Source: Mycobacteroides immunogenum (GTDB lineage Bacteria > Actinomycetota > Actinomycetes > Mycobacteriales > Mycobacteriaceae). From it: a stretch of 64,000 bases of DNA. The stretch spans positions 5,022,001-5,086,000 of the forward strand of contig NZ_CP011530.1 in NCBI RefSeq assembly GCF_001605725.1. Reading direction: 5' to 3'. The notes under the pieces were generated by a model, which saw nothing but the letters and a program-made list of their open reading frames with translations, did no database searches and was not told the DNA's origin. Shown here piece by piece: positions 37,077 through 45,715 of the stretch; within the stretch, counting starts at the first letter, position 1, and the number at the start of each line of letters is the position of its first letter. Both the position numbers and the translations under genes were made by a program.

Positions 37077-37935
37077 GGAATTCTGGGATTGGCACGGCAA
37101 TCAGGTGCACCTCGACCGGTATACCAATGCCGCGGCACCGGTCAAGGTGGTGTTGCTGCACGGGGTAGGCACCAACGGCCGCCAGATGTCACTGATTCTT
37201 GGTGCGCCGTTGGCGCGCAGAGGCTACGAGACGGTCGCGATCGACAACCTGGGCTACGGCCTGACCGATGTGGCGCCCGGCACGGTGCCGGGATACGGCG
37301 ATTGGGTGGACCTGGTGGTCGACTTCCTGGACTACGAGCGGCGCCGCGATGTGCGCCCCATCGTGCTGTACGGCCTCAGTGCCGGCGGCATGCTCGCCTA
37401 CCACGTGGCCGCCAAGGCGCCACGCGACACAGTACGCGGGATCATCGGCATGACGTTCCTGGATCAGCGGGTGCGCGAGGTGGCCGACGGGACCGCGCAT
37501 GATCTGTTGACGGCGCGTGTGGGCGTCCCGTTCCTACGGCTCGCGGCCAAGACGCCGGCCCGTCGGGTGCGCTACCCCATGTGGCTGGCCGCGAAGATGA
37601 GCACGCTTGCCAACAACCGCGCGGCGATGAAGGTCTTCATGAAGGACCGCACATCGGCCGCCAACTGGGTCAGTGTGAAGTTCCTGGCGGAGTACATGAG
37701 CTATGCCCCCGCCGTCGAACCGGCCGACTTCGACGTGTGTCCGGTCATGCTCACGCAACCCGACGAGGACCAGTGGACTCCCTACGAGTTCAGTAAGCCG
37801 GTGCTCGAGCCCATCACCCAGGTGCCGGTGACGGTAGTTCCCCTGGAACGGGCCGGGCACTATCCGCTGGAAGATCCGGGACTCAAGCAACTGGAAGATG
37901 CCGCCGTCGGGTTCATCCGTGCGGTGGCCGGCTGA
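37063..37935 (+). CDS. Truncated alpha/beta hydrolase restarted within IS end
   Basis: The ATG at 37063 lies inside the right terminal repeat and reads MAIEPEF before joining the hydrolase frame at FWDWHGN, giving 290 residues. The catalytic core is present: oxyanion region VVLLHGVGTNG, nucleophile elbow LYGLSAGGMLAY and histidine in ERAGHYPLEDPG. Only the native N-terminal 34 residues are lost, so a folded enzyme could still be made if the element provides a promoter and ribosome-binding site (GAGG lies 16 bases upstream). Substrate unknown. Confidence 0.65.
   Translation: MAIEPEFWDWHGNQVHLDRYTNAAAPVKVVLLHGVGTNGRQMSLILGAPLARRGYETVAIDNLGYGLTDVAPGTVPGYGDWVDLVVDFLDYERRRDVRPIVLYGLSAGGMLAYHVAAKAPRDTVRGIIGMTFLDQRVREVADGTAHDLLTARVGVPFLRLAAKTPARRVRYPMWLAAKMSTLANNRAAMKVFMKDRTSAANWVSVKFLAEYMSYAPAVEPADFDVCPVMLTQPDEDQWTPYEFSKPVLEPITQVPVTVVPLERAGHYPLEDPGLKQLEDAAVGFIRAVAG
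37077..37084. repeat. Right 8-bp target-site duplicate
   Basis: GGAATTCT directly after the element, identical to 35679-35686. Confidence 0.9.
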
Positions 37936-37942
37936 GCCGACG

Positions 37943-38386
37943 TCACGAATACACCAGCGCCGCAACATGGTCGGCCAGTTCGGGTACGGGCAGCCGGCCA
38001 TCCAATTCCATCGAGGCGCTCTCGCGTAACAGCGGTTCTATCGCCTCGGTGTTCTGCGCTATCTCGTCCTGCTCGGCCCTGGTTCGCCCGTACGGATTAC
38101 CGGAGCGTGAGCTGACCCGCGCGATCGCCACCGACAACGGCACACTGAGCAGCACCACGTGGGCGAATCTGTCATAAAAGTCCACCTGGTTGTCGACGGT
38201 GCCGGAAACAACAACCTCGGCATGCTGATCCAGCAGCTCCGACATCCGGCCCGCATCCCACCTACCGTCGGCCAAAGTCCAGCCGTCGTAGTCGGTGTCC
38301 ACCGTGCGCATACCGCGCCGTGCCAGCTCCTGTAACAGCGTGGTCTTGCCCGTCCCCGACATGCCCGTCACCAATACCCGCGCCAC
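37943..38386 (-). CDS. P-loop NTPase, shikimate-kinase-like small kinase
   Basis: A 147-residue protein from a GTG at 38386, immediately before RVLVTGMSGTGKTTLLQELARRG, a Walker A P-loop. DTDYDGW and an HVVLLSVPLSVAIARV strand follow, as in the adenylate/shikimate/gluconate kinase group. It probably phosphorylates a small molecule or acts as a nucleotide kinase-like ATPase. Longer upstream open frame lacks coding character. It is convergent with the hydrolase and divergent from the sulfite-oxidase-family gene. Confidence 0.8.
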   Translation of the reverse strand: MARVLVTGMSGTGKTTLLQELARRGMRTVDTDYDGWTLADGRWDAGRMSELLDQHAEVVVSGTVDNQVDFYDRFAHVVLLSVPLSVAIARVSSRSGNPYGRTRAEQDEIAQNTEAIEPLLRESASMELDGRLPVPELADHVAALVYS

Positions 38387-38452
38387 ATCTGAACCATATG
38401 CGGTGGCGGCTCGTTGACAGCAGGAGAAGAGTGGAGCCAACGGGAGGCGACG

Positions 38453-39946
38453 ATGGAGCAAGCAGCACGACGGGTCATCGCGGGACTGGTCGCCGCGGCG
38501 GCCGCGCTCGCTGCCGGACAACTGACCGCCACCGCCGTCGCGCCCGATTCCGCACCGTTCTACGCGGTCGGGAACACGGTCGTGGATCACACCCCGGCGG
38601 CTGTTCGCGAATGGGTCATCGGCGTCTTCGGCACCTCCGACAAGGCGGTGCTGTTTGTCTGTCTATCCGCGATCATCGCTCTGCTCGCCGCGGCCGCAGG
38701 CCTGGCCGAGGGTGAACGACGTTACGGCTCCGTTCTCATCGGCATGCTCGGAGCGGCCGGGGCCGTCGCCGCGGCGACTCGCCCGGCGGGGGGATTCACC
38801 TGGATCTGGCCCTCGGTGATCGCCGCCGTGGCGGGAGTGCTGGTGCTGCGCGCACTGGTCAACCGCACGCAGGGCCAGGAAGCGCCGGACCGCCGCAGAT
38901 TCTTCGGAACGGCAGCGGTTTTCGCGATCGGATCAGCAGGTGTCTATTGGCTCGGCAGCCGCTGGAGCAAGGGTGCCGTCATCGCCGAGGAACGCCGGGA
39001 CGCCGCATTGCCCGCACCTGTCGCGCCGGCCCCTCCCCTGCCCGACGGCATCAACGTCAAGGGCGCGGCCCCGTTCATCACGAGCAATGCGGACTTCTAC
39101 CGCATCGACACCGCGTTGCGGGTGCCTCAGGTGACCACGTCCGAGTGGCAGCTCAACATTCACGGCATGGTCGACCGTCCGCGCACCCTGACGTGGGCCG
39201 ACCTGAACGCCATGGCCGCGACCCAACGAGCCGTCACTCTCACATGTGTCTCCAACGAAATCGGCGGAGATCTCATCGGCAACGCGATCTGGACCGGCTT
39301 TCCCATCAAACCGATTTTGGAATCGGTTGGGGTGCACCCGGATGCGGACATGCTGTTGTCGAAGAGCGCCGACGGCTGGACGGCCGGTACCCCGCTGCAG
39401 GTGCTGACCGACGGCCGCGACGCCATTCTCGCCACCGCGATGAATGGCACACCGTTGCCCGTCGAGCACGGCTACCCCGTCCGGCAGGTGGTGCCCGGAT
39501 TGTATGGGTATGTGTCGGCGACCAAATGGGTTGTCGACTGGGAGATCACACGCTTCGACAAGGCCGATGCGTACTGGACCGTCCGCGGCTGGTCGGCGCG
39601 CGGGCCCATCAAGACGGGCTGCCGCATCGACACGCCCCGGACCGGCGAGCGCCTGGGCACCGGCACGCAGGTCGTGGCGGGAACGGCCTGGGCACAACAC
39701 CGCGGTATCACCCGGGTGGAAGTGCGGATTGACGACGGCCCGTGGCAGCCGGCCCGGCTGGCCCCGGAGTATTCGGTCGACACCTGGCGGCAGTGGTGGT
39801 TCGGCTGGCACGCGACACCGGGCGAGCACATCATCACCGCGCGGGCTACCGATGGCACCGGAGCGGTGCAGACCGATCAGATCGCCTCGCCGGTTCCCGA
39901 CGGGGCAACGGGCTATCCGAAACGGCTTGTGACGGTGGCGGCCTAA
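38453..39946 (+). CDS. Membrane molybdopterin oxidoreductase, sulfite oxidase family
   Basis: A 497-residue protein. Residues about 1-165 carry four or five transmembrane helices. The outside part is a sulfite-oxidase-fold molybdenum domain with the molybdenum-ligand cysteine in AVTLTCVSNEIGGDLIGNAIWTG and a C-terminal Ig-like Mo-co dimerisation domain (RTGERLGTGTQVVAGTAWAQHRGITRVEVRIDDGPW). It resembles M. tuberculosis Rv0218-type proteins. It should transfer oxygen atoms from or to a small substrate outside the membrane. GGAGGCGACG precedes the ATG. Confidence 0.9.
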   Translation: MEQAARRVIAGLVAAAAALAAGQLTATAVAPDSAPFYAVGNTVVDHTPAAVREWVIGVFGTSDKAVLFVCLSAIIALLAAAAGLAEGERRYGSVLIGMLGAAGAVAAATRPAGGFTWIWPSVIAAVAGVLVLRALVNRTQGQEAPDRRRFFGTAAVFAIGSAGVYWLGSRWSKGAVIAEERRDAALPAPVAPAPPLPDGINVKGAAPFITSNADFYRIDTALRVPQVTTSEWQLNIHGMVDRPRTLTWADLNAMAATQRAVTLTCVSNEIGGDLIGNAIWTGFPIKPILESVGVHPDADMLLSKSADGWTAGTPLQVLTDGRDAILATAMNGTPLPVEHGYPVRQVVPGLYGYVSATKWVVDWEITRFDKADAYWTVRGWSARGPIKTGCRIDTPRTGERLGTGTQVVAGTAWAQHRGITRVEVRIDDGPWQPARLAPEYSVDTWRQWWFGWHATPGEHIITARATDGTGAVQTDQIASPVPDGATGYPKRLVTVAA

Positions 39947-39952
39947 AAATTA

Positions 39953-40006
39953 GGTAGCCCCGCGCCGCCGTCGGGTCGGGGGGTCGGACGGTGGCGCGAG
40001 GCTACC
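39953..40006 (+). terminator. Long terminator hairpin after sulfite-oxidase-family gene
   Basis: Twenty-base arms (39953-39972 and 39987-40006; GGTAGCCCCGCG.. with GGCGCGAGGCTACC) with two G-U or mismatched positions. It begins seven bases after the stop codon. Confidence 0.75.
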
Positions 40007-40092
40007 CATGTATCGACACCCACTCCAGGAGCGTTACAGCTCCCCGGAAAAAACTTGAAACTTTTTTTGGGGCCGCCCCGAGAATGCCAAAA

Positions 40093-40127
40093 CCCCCGGT
40101 CATCGGCTTGATGCCGACGACCGGGGG
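40093..40127 (-). terminator. Terminator hairpin after fadA2
   Basis: Arms CCCCCGGTCATCGGC and GCCGACGACCGGGGG with one mismatch, 23 bp past the fadA2 stop on its strand. Between this and the previous hairpin lies an A/T-rich stretch (AAAAAACTTGAAACTTTTTTT, 40047-40068 region) with no gene. Confidence 0.75.
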
Positions 40128-40150
40128 CCTGGATTAGCGATCTAAACGAC

Positions 40151-41482
40151 TCAGGCTTCCAGGATGGCGGTCACGCCCTGGCCGCCCGCGGCGCACACCG
40201 AGATGAGCCCGCGGTACGTACCGGTCCCGCCGTTTTCCTTCTTCTTCTCCGCGAGTTGCTTGGCCAGCTGCGCCACGATGCGCCCACCGGTGGCCGCGAA
40301 TGGGTGGCCGGCGGCCAGTGAGGAACCATTGACGTTGAGTTTGGAGCGGTCGATCGCACCCAACGGCTTGTCCAGGCCGAGGCGCTCCTTGCAGTAGTCC
40401 GCCGACTCCCACGCCTGCAGCGTCGCGAGCACCACCGAGGCGAAGGCCTCGTGGATTTCGTAGAAGTCGAAGTCCTGCAGGGTCAAGCCGTTACGGGCCA
40501 GCAGACGCGGCACCGCGTAGGTCGGGGCCATCAGCAGACCGTCGGGGCCGTTGATGTAGTCCACGGCCGCGGTCTCACCGTCGACGAAGTAGGCCAGCAC
40601 CGGCAGACCGCGCTCGGCGGCCCACTCCTCGCTGGACAGCAGCGCCACCGAGGCACCATCGGTCAGCGGGGTGGAGTTACCCGCGGTCATAGTGGCGTCG
40701 CCATGCTTCACGCCGAACACCGGCTTCAACGTGGCCAGCTTCTCGACGCTCGAATTCGGGCGCAGGTTGTCATCGCGGTACAGGCCCAGGAACGGGCTGA
40801 TCAGGTCGTCGAAGAAGCCGCGGTCGTAGGCGGCGGCCATCTTCTGGTGGCTGGCGGCGGCCAGGGCGTCCTGGTCGGTGCGCTTGACGCCCATTTGCTT
40901 GGCGGTGATGGCGGCGTGCTCGCCCATGGACAGCCCGGTGCGGGGCTCACCGTTCTGCGGGATGTCCACACCCAGGGCGGCAGGGAGCTTGCCGAGCAGC
41001 TTGAGGCGGGTCACGTTGTCCTTGGCGCGCCGGATCGCCAGCAAGGTGTGGCGAAGATCATCACCGAAGTTGATGGGCGCGTCGGAGGTGGTGTCCACAC
41101 CACCGGCCAGCACCGACTCGTACCGGCCCAGTGCAATGCCGTCGGCGCCCACGATGGCCGCCTGCAGACCCGTGCCGCAGGCCTGCTGCAGATCAAAGGC
41201 CTGGGTGTACGGCGAGAGCGGGCTGCCCAGCACCGATTCGCGGGTGAGATTGAAATCACGGCTCAGCTTGAGCACAGCGCCAGCGATGACGGCGCCCAGG
41301 CGCTCGCCCTTGAGGTTGAAACGATCAGACGCCCCGGTGATGGCGGCGGTCAACATGTCCTGGTTGGAGGCATTCGCGTAGGCGCCGTCCGAGCGTGCGA
41401 AGGGGATGCGGTTACCACCGAGAACCGCGACGCGGCGGCGACCTTGCGAAGCGTCTGACTTGCGAGCCGGGCTAGTTGCCAC
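40151..41482 (-). CDS. fadA2: Acetyl-CoA acyltransferase FadA2 (thiolase)
   Basis: A 443-residue thiolase nearly collinear with Rv0243 FadA2: RRRVAVLGGNRIPFARSDGAYA, nucleophile region FDLQQACGTGLQAAI, NEIHEAF-type motif YEIHEAFASV, NVNGSSLAAGHPFAATGGR and final CAAGGQGVTAILEA (second Cys). It thiolytically cleaves 3-ketoacyl-CoA or condenses acetyl-CoA. The GTG at 41482 after GGAGAGACAA fits the family N-terminus. It is divergent from fabG4 with a TetR-type operator between them. Confidence 0.95.
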   Translation of the reverse strand: MATSPARKSDASQGRRRVAVLGGNRIPFARSDGAYANASNQDMLTAAITGASDRFNLKGERLGAVIAGAVLKLSRDFNLTRESVLGSPLSPYTQAFDLQQACGTGLQAAIVGADGIALGRYESVLAGGVDTTSDAPINFGDDLRHTLLAIRRAKDNVTRLKLLGKLPAALGVDIPQNGEPRTGLSMGEHAAITAKQMGVKRTDQDALAAASHQKMAAAYDRGFFDDLISPFLGLYRDDNLRPNSSVEKLATLKPVFGVKHGDATMTAGNSTPLTDGASVALLSSEEWAAERGLPVLAYFVDGETAAVDYINGPDGLLMAPTYAVPRLLARNGLTLQDFDFYEIHEAFASVVLATLQAWESADYCKERLGLDKPLGAIDRSKLNVNGSSLAAGHPFAATGGRIVAQLAKQLAEKKKENGGTGTYRGLISVCAAGGQGVTAILEA

Positions 41483-41522
41483 TTGTCTCTCCACTGTTGA
41501 GGGGGCAGGATTACCGAGCATT

Positions 41523-41538
41523 CTTACTCTGGAGTAAG
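41523..41538. promoter_or_regulatory. TetR-type operator between fadA2 and fabG4
   Basis: CTTACTCTGGAGTAAG, 16 bp, matching CTTACTCCAGAGTAAG upstream of the TetR gene (48143-48158) except for two central bases. It probably silences both divergent genes. Confidence 0.75.
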
Positions 41539-41581
41539 TTCTTTGTCGAATTCACCCTAGACCAATTACGAAGGACGGCAC

Positions 41582-42940
41582 ATGTCCCCCAAGCTCACTG
41601 ACGACCTCTACGCGCTGCTGGTCAACTCCGGGCCCGGAAACCTGCTCGCCGGCCGCCTGGGTATCCCGCAGCCCGAGAAGCTGCGCCGCTACAAGAAGGG
41701 TCAGCCCGCGCTGGCCGGGCCCGTGCTGATCGGTGGCGAGGGCCGCCTCGCCGAGCCGCTGCGCGCTGCCCTGGCCGACGACTACGAGGTGGTTTCCAAC
41801 AACCTCGGCGGCCGTTGGGCCGACAAGTTCGGCGCCCTGGTCTTCGATGCCACCGGTATCACCACCCCGGCAGAGCTCAAGGCCCTGCACGAGTTCTTCA
41901 CCCCGCTGCTGCGCAATGTCGGCGCGTCGGGTCGCCTGCTCGTCATCGGCACCACCCCGGACAAGGCCGCCACCACCGACGAGCGCATCGCCCAGCGCGC
42001 ACTGGAGGGCTTCACCCGCTCGCTGGCCAAGGAGTTCGGCAACGGCGCCACCGTGCAGCTGGTGTACCTGCACCCCGACGCCAAGACCGGTGCCACCGGC
42101 CTGGAGTCGACCGTCCGCTTCATCCTGTCGGCCAAGTCCACCTATGTGGACGGCCAGGTGTTCTACGTTGGTGCCGACGATTCCACCCCGCCCGCCGACT
42201 GGGACAAGCCGCTGGCCGGCAAGGTCGCCATCGTCACCGGCGCCGCCCGCGGTATCGGTGAGACCATCGCCGAGGTGTTCGCCCGTGACGGCGCGGCCGT
42301 CGTCGCGATCGACATGCCGTCGGACGATCTGACCGCCGTCGCCCAGAAGGTCGGCGGCACCGCCCTGGCATTGGACGTCACCGCGGCTGACGCGATCGAC
42401 CAGATCACCGCGCACCTCAAGGAGCACCACGGCGGCAAGGCCGACATCCTGGTCAACAACGCCGGCATCACCCGCGACAAGCTGCTCAAGAACATGGACG
42501 ACGCCCGCTGGGACTCGGTGATCGCCGTCAATCTGCTTGCCCCGCAGCGCCTTACCGAGGGGCTCATCGAAAACGGCACCATCGGAACGGGCGGGCGGGT
42601 CATCGGCCTGGCCTCTATCGCAGGCATCGCCGGTAACCGCGGCCAGACCAACTACGGCGCCACCAAGGCCGGCATGATCGGCATCACCCAGGCGCTCGCT
42701 CCGTCGCTGGCCGAGAAGGGCATCACCATCAACGCCGTCGCGCCGGGCTTCATCGAGACCAAGATGACTGCCGCCATCCCGCTGGCCAACCGCGAGGTGG
42801 GTCGCCGCATCAACTCGCTGAACCAGGGTGGCGAGCCCGTGGATGTGGCCGAGACCATCGCCTACTTCGCCAGCCCCGCTTCGAACGCGGTGACCGGCAA
42901 CGTGGTTCGCGTCTGCGGCCAGTCGTGGCTGGGGGCCTGA
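41582..42940 (+). CDS. fabG4: 3-oxoacyl-ACP/CoA reductase FabG4 (high-molecular-weight FabG)
   Basis: A 452-residue protein, twice the normal FabG length. The N-terminal 200 residues are a flavodoxin-like non-catalytic domain. The C-terminal SDR has [40 protein letters not shown], catalytic S in [14 protein letters not shown] and Y-G-A-T-K. This layout is that of mycobacterial FabG4 (Rv0242c), an NADH-dependent 3-ketoacyl-CoA reductase. It is followed one base later by htdX, forming a ketoreductase-dehydratase pair. Confidence 0.95.
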   Translation: MSPKLTDDLYALLVNSGPGNLLAGRLGIPQPEKLRRYKKGQPALAGPVLIGGEGRLAEPLRAALADDYEVVSNNLGGRWADKFGALVFDATGITTPAELKALHEFFTPLLRNVGASGRLLVIGTTPDKAATTDERIAQRALEGFTRSLAKEFGNGATVQLVYLHPDAKTGATGLESTVRFILSAKSTYVDGQVFYVGADDSTPPADWDKPLAGKVAIVTGAARGIGETIAEVFARDGAAVVAIDMPSDDLTAVAQKVGGTALALDVTAADAIDQITAHLKEHHGGKADILVNNAGITRDKLLKNMDDARWDSVIAVNLLAPQRLTEGLIENGTIGTGGRVIGLASIAGIAGNRGQTNYGATKAGMIGITQALAPSLAEKGITINAVAPGFIETKMTAAIPLANREVGRRINSLNQGGEPVDVAETIAYFASPASNAVTGNVVRVCGQSWLGA

Positions 42941-42941
42941 C

Positions 42942-43784
42942 ATGGCTCAGCCGTCCGGGCTTCAGAACATGGTGATGGCGGCAGTGGGTGCACTGCCGTT
43001 CATCCCGCGCCCCTCCACGCTGCCCACCCGTGTGGTGCGCACCCACGGCGTGAAGATCGACCCCGCGAATGTGGCCGCCTACGCGCAGGTGACCGGGCTG
43101 ACCTTCTCCGACAAGGTGCCGGTGACCTATCCGTTCACCCTGCAGTTCCCATCGGTGATGTCGTTGGTCGCGAGCCTGGACTTCCCGTTCCCGGCAATCG
43201 GCACGGTGCACCTGGAGAACCACATCACCCAGCACCGCGCCATCACCGCGACCGACACCGTCGACATCGAGGTGCGCGCGGAGAACCTGCGCGAACACCG
43301 CAAGGGACTGCTGGTGGACGTCCTCACCGACATCACCATCGGAACCGACACGGTGTGGCAGCAGACCATGACGTTCCTGCGTCAGCAGCGCACCAGCCTC
43401 TCGGGCGGCCCCAAGCCCGAGCCACCCAAGGCCGTCAAGCTGCCGCCGCCCAACTCGACGCTGCGGATCAGCGGTGGGCAGATCCGCCGGTATGCGTCGG
43501 TGGGTGGTGACCATAACCCGATCCACACCTCCTCGATCGGCGCCAAGGCACTGGGCTTCCCGAAGGCAATCGCTCACGGAATGTTCACGGCCGCAGCAGT
43601 TCTCGGCAACATCCAGGGAGAAATTCCTGATGCCGTGCGTTACGACGTGAAGTTCGGCAAGCCGGTTCTGCTGCCCGCCGCGGTGGGCGTGTGGATCGAG
43701 AAGGATGGGAACGGCTGGGATATCGCCGTGCGCAATCCGCGCAATGGTGATCCGCACGTGACCGGGAGCGTCACCCCGCTCTGA
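42942..43784 (+). CDS. htdX: 3-hydroxyacyl dehydratase HtdX (MaoC-like, double hot-dog)
   Basis: A 280-residue protein. The C-terminal hydratase-2 motif IRRYASVGGDHNPIHTSSIGAKALGFPKAIAHGMFTAAAVL supplies the catalytic Asp and His. The N-terminal half is a degenerate hot-dog domain. It is the counterpart of Rv0241c HtdX, an R-specific enoyl hydratase/dehydratase that works with FabG4 on acyl-CoA or ACP. Same transcript as fabG4. Confidence 0.92.
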   Translation: MAQPSGLQNMVMAAVGALPFIPRPSTLPTRVVRTHGVKIDPANVAAYAQVTGLTFSDKVPVTYPFTLQFPSVMSLVASLDFPFPAIGTVHLENHITQHRAITATDTVDIEVRAENLREHRKGLLVDVLTDITIGTDTVWQQTMTFLRQQRTSLSGGPKPEPPKAVKLPPPNSTLRISGGQIRRYASVGGDHNPIHTSSIGAKALGFPKAIAHGMFTAAAVLGNIQGEIPDAVRYDVKFGKPVLLPAAVGVWIEKDGNGWDIAVRNPRNGDPHVTGSVTPL

Positions 43785-43797
43785 TCAAGCACCTTCC

Positions 43798-43834
43798 GAA
43801 GGCCCGCGACAGGTTAATCCGGTCGCGGGCCTTC
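43798..43834 (+). terminator. Strong terminator after htdX
   Basis: Perfect 13-bp arms GAAGGCCCGCGAC and GTCGCGGGCCTTC with an 11-base loop, 13 bp after the htdX stop. Confidence 0.9.
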
Positions 43835-43932
43835 TGCGTTCCAGAGCGCGGCCGCCTTTGCGCGATGAGTTGTCGGATCCGTGGCGGTCTCTTCGTCATA
43901 GAGATAGAGACCCCCTCTGGACAGGAGCCATC

Positions 43933-44499
43933 ATGACCACCGCACTCAGCCCCCTGGAGACCGTCGCCAACGCCCGCGCCGCACTGTACGAGGTCGTCAG
44001 CAGACTCACCGAGGCAGACAACGACAAGCCGACACCCAACGCCAAGTTCACCGTCGCTCAGCTCACCGATCATCTGCAGAACTCCATCAAACTGCTTGGC
44101 GGAGCGGCGGGTGTCGACATCGACCTCACCACCGAAGGTTCCGTGGCCGACCGTCTGCTGCCCCAGTCGCAGGCGGTTGTCGACGGCTGGCAGCGCCGCG
44201 GCATCGACGGGACGGTCCGCCTTCCGATCGGCGAGTACCCCGCCGAAGTCGCCGTCCGCATCCTGAGTTCGGAGTTCCTGGTCCATGCCTGGGATTACGC
44301 CGTGGCCACCGGTCAGGAGTTCGATCCGATGGATGAACTCACTACCGGTGTCCTGGAATCGGTGCGCATGATCATCCAGCCGGAGCGCCGCGACGGGGAC
44401 TTCTTCGCCGACGAGGTACCGGTGCCCGAGGACTCCCCGAGCTTGGTGAAACTCATCGCCTTCACCGGCCGCAACCCGGGATGGTCACCGGCAAGCTGA
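43933..44499 (+). CDS. TIGR03086-like / DinB-fold family protein
   Basis: A 188-residue protein from the ATG after [67 protein letters not shown], later [20 protein letters not shown]. This is the mycothiol-maleylpyruvate-isomerase-like helical bundle of actinobacterial TIGR03086 proteins, with H at SHLQN-equivalent and H in VHAWDYA as metal ligands. Function not assigned. The terminator upstream makes it a separate unit. Confidence 0.8.
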   Translation: MTTALSPLETVANARAALYEVVSRLTEADNDKPTPNAKFTVAQLTDHLQNSIKLLGGAAGVDIDLTTEGSVADRLLPQSQAVVDGWQRRGIDGTVRLPIGEYPAEVAVRILSSEFLVHAWDYAVATGQEFDPMDELTTGVLESVRMIIQPERRDGDFFADEVPVPEDSPSLVKLIAFTGRNPGWSPAS

Positions 44500-44596
44500 C
44501 CGGAGTAATACTCACGCTGATCACGACGGCTGTACTTCGGCGAACCGATCGTTACGATCGCTCGTCATTTCATGCAGCAAATTCGAGGAGTGCGTC

Positions 44597-45715
44597 GTGC
44601 CAGCGGACGAGGATCACCAAGAAGCGCCACCCGTCGACTGGCGGGCAGTGCTGCGCCAGCTGCCGCTGCTCAACATCCTCGGCGTGGTCGCCGTCCTGGT
44701 GGCGGCGACGCTGGTGGTGGTTAAGAACCTGCCCGACCACGGCACCGACCAGCTGCTCAACGTCTCCTACGACCCGACGCGTGAGCTCTACAACGTTCTC
44801 GACGGCACCTTCACCAAGCGGTACAAGGACAAGACCGGCAAGACGATCGAGATCAAGCGCACCAACGGTGGCTCGGCCCGGCAGGCCCGCAGCGTGCTGG
44901 ACGGCAGTCAGCGCGCGGACGTGGTGTCGCTGGCATCGGTCAGCGACGTGGACACGCTCAGCCTGCGCGGCCTGATCGCGCCGAACTGGCGCCAACGGTT
45001 ACCCAACAACTCGGTCCCGTACACCTCGACCATCGTCTTCGTCGTCCGCAAGGGCAACCCGCGCGGTATCCATGACTGGCCGGATCTCGTCAAGGAAAAC
45101 GTCTCCGTTATCACGCCGAATCCGCGTACCTCCGGCAATGGACAGCTTTCGGTGCTCGCGGCCTGGGGCTCGGTGGTGACACGAGGCGGAACCGAAGCCG
45201 ACGCGCGCGCCTACCTCACCGCTCTCTTCCGGAACGTCGCGGCCCTCGACAGCGGTGCGCGCGGCGCCACCAACACGTTCTCAGTTCAGCGACTCGGCGA
45301 TGTGCACCTGACCTGGGAGAACGAGGCCATCAACGAGGTCGACGCCAACAAGAACGAACTCGAGATCGTCTATCCGCCGGTGAGTATTCGCGCCGAACCG
45401 GCGGTCGCCTGGGTGGATGCCAATCTGGGTGATGCCAAGCGGGCCGCGATAGCCAAGGCCTACCTGGAGTACCTCTTCACCGATGAGGCGCAGGAGGTCG
45501 CCGCCCAGCGCGGCTATCGTCCGTTCAAGCCCGAAATCCTTGCCCGGCACAGCAATACGCTGCCCACGATCACCCTGTTCCCCATCACCGCGATCGCGAC
45601 CAGCTGGGATGACGCACGTCAGAAGTTCTTCTCCGACAACGGGATTTACGAAACCATCCCGCGCAATACCGACCGTGGCACCACCACCTTCGCCTCCGAC
45701 AGACAAGGACGCTAG
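44597..45715 (+). CDS. Membrane-anchored sulfate-binding-type substrate protein
   Basis: A 372-residue protein from the GTG after GAGGAG. Residues 23-43 ([21 protein letters not shown]) form an uncleaved membrane anchor; no lipobox. The rest is periplasmic-binding-protein fold II of the sulfate/thiosulfate type: [80 protein letters not shown] and LTWENEAIN, equal to Sbp/CysP signatures. Its stop is directly followed by the SulP gene. Normally such proteins serve the CysTWA ABC transporter, which is absent here, so it may feed or sense sulfate for the SulP protein. Confidence 0.88.
   Translation: MPADEDHQEAPPVDWRAVLRQLPLLNILGVVAVLVAATLVVVKNLPDHGTDQLLNVSYDPTRELYNVLDGTFTKRYKDKTGKTIEIKRTNGGSARQARSVLDGSQRADVVSLASVSDVDTLSLRGLIAPNWRQRLPNNSVPYTSTIVFVVRKGNPRGIHDWPDLVKENVSVITPNPRTSGNGQLSVLAAWGSVVTRGGTEADARAYLTALFRNVAALDSGARGATNTFSVQRLGDVHLTWENEAINEVDANKNELEIVYPPVSIRAEPAVAWVDANLGDAKRAAIAKAYLEYLFTDEAQEVAAQRGYRPFKPEILARHSNTLPTITLFPITAIATSWDDARQKFFSDNGIYETIPRNTDRGTTTFASDRQGR

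Larger units (their letters stand above)
35584..37935 (+). pseudogene. Alpha/beta hydrolase gene split by an insertion sequence
   Basis: If the 1390-bp element and one 8-bp duplicate are removed, 35584-35686 joins 37085-37935 in frame to give a 317-residue alpha/beta hydrolase starting MPRYYRDQQAWKDLQMF and running through QEEFWDWHGNQVHLDRYT. As it stands, the 5' piece reads 34 native residues and then 25 from the element to a stop at 35763. The 3' piece can restart inside the element's right end. The native N-terminal 34 residues are thus separated from the catalytic domain. Confidence 0.85.

Noticed and set aside
41552..42943. 463-residue open frame antisense to fabG4
   Set aside because: Same cause: shadow of a biased gene, no recognisable domain.
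43858..43932. Longer N-terminus for the TIGR03086-like protein
   Set aside because: The ATG at 43933 has a strong ribosome-binding site and begins the family region; the extension does not resemble the family.
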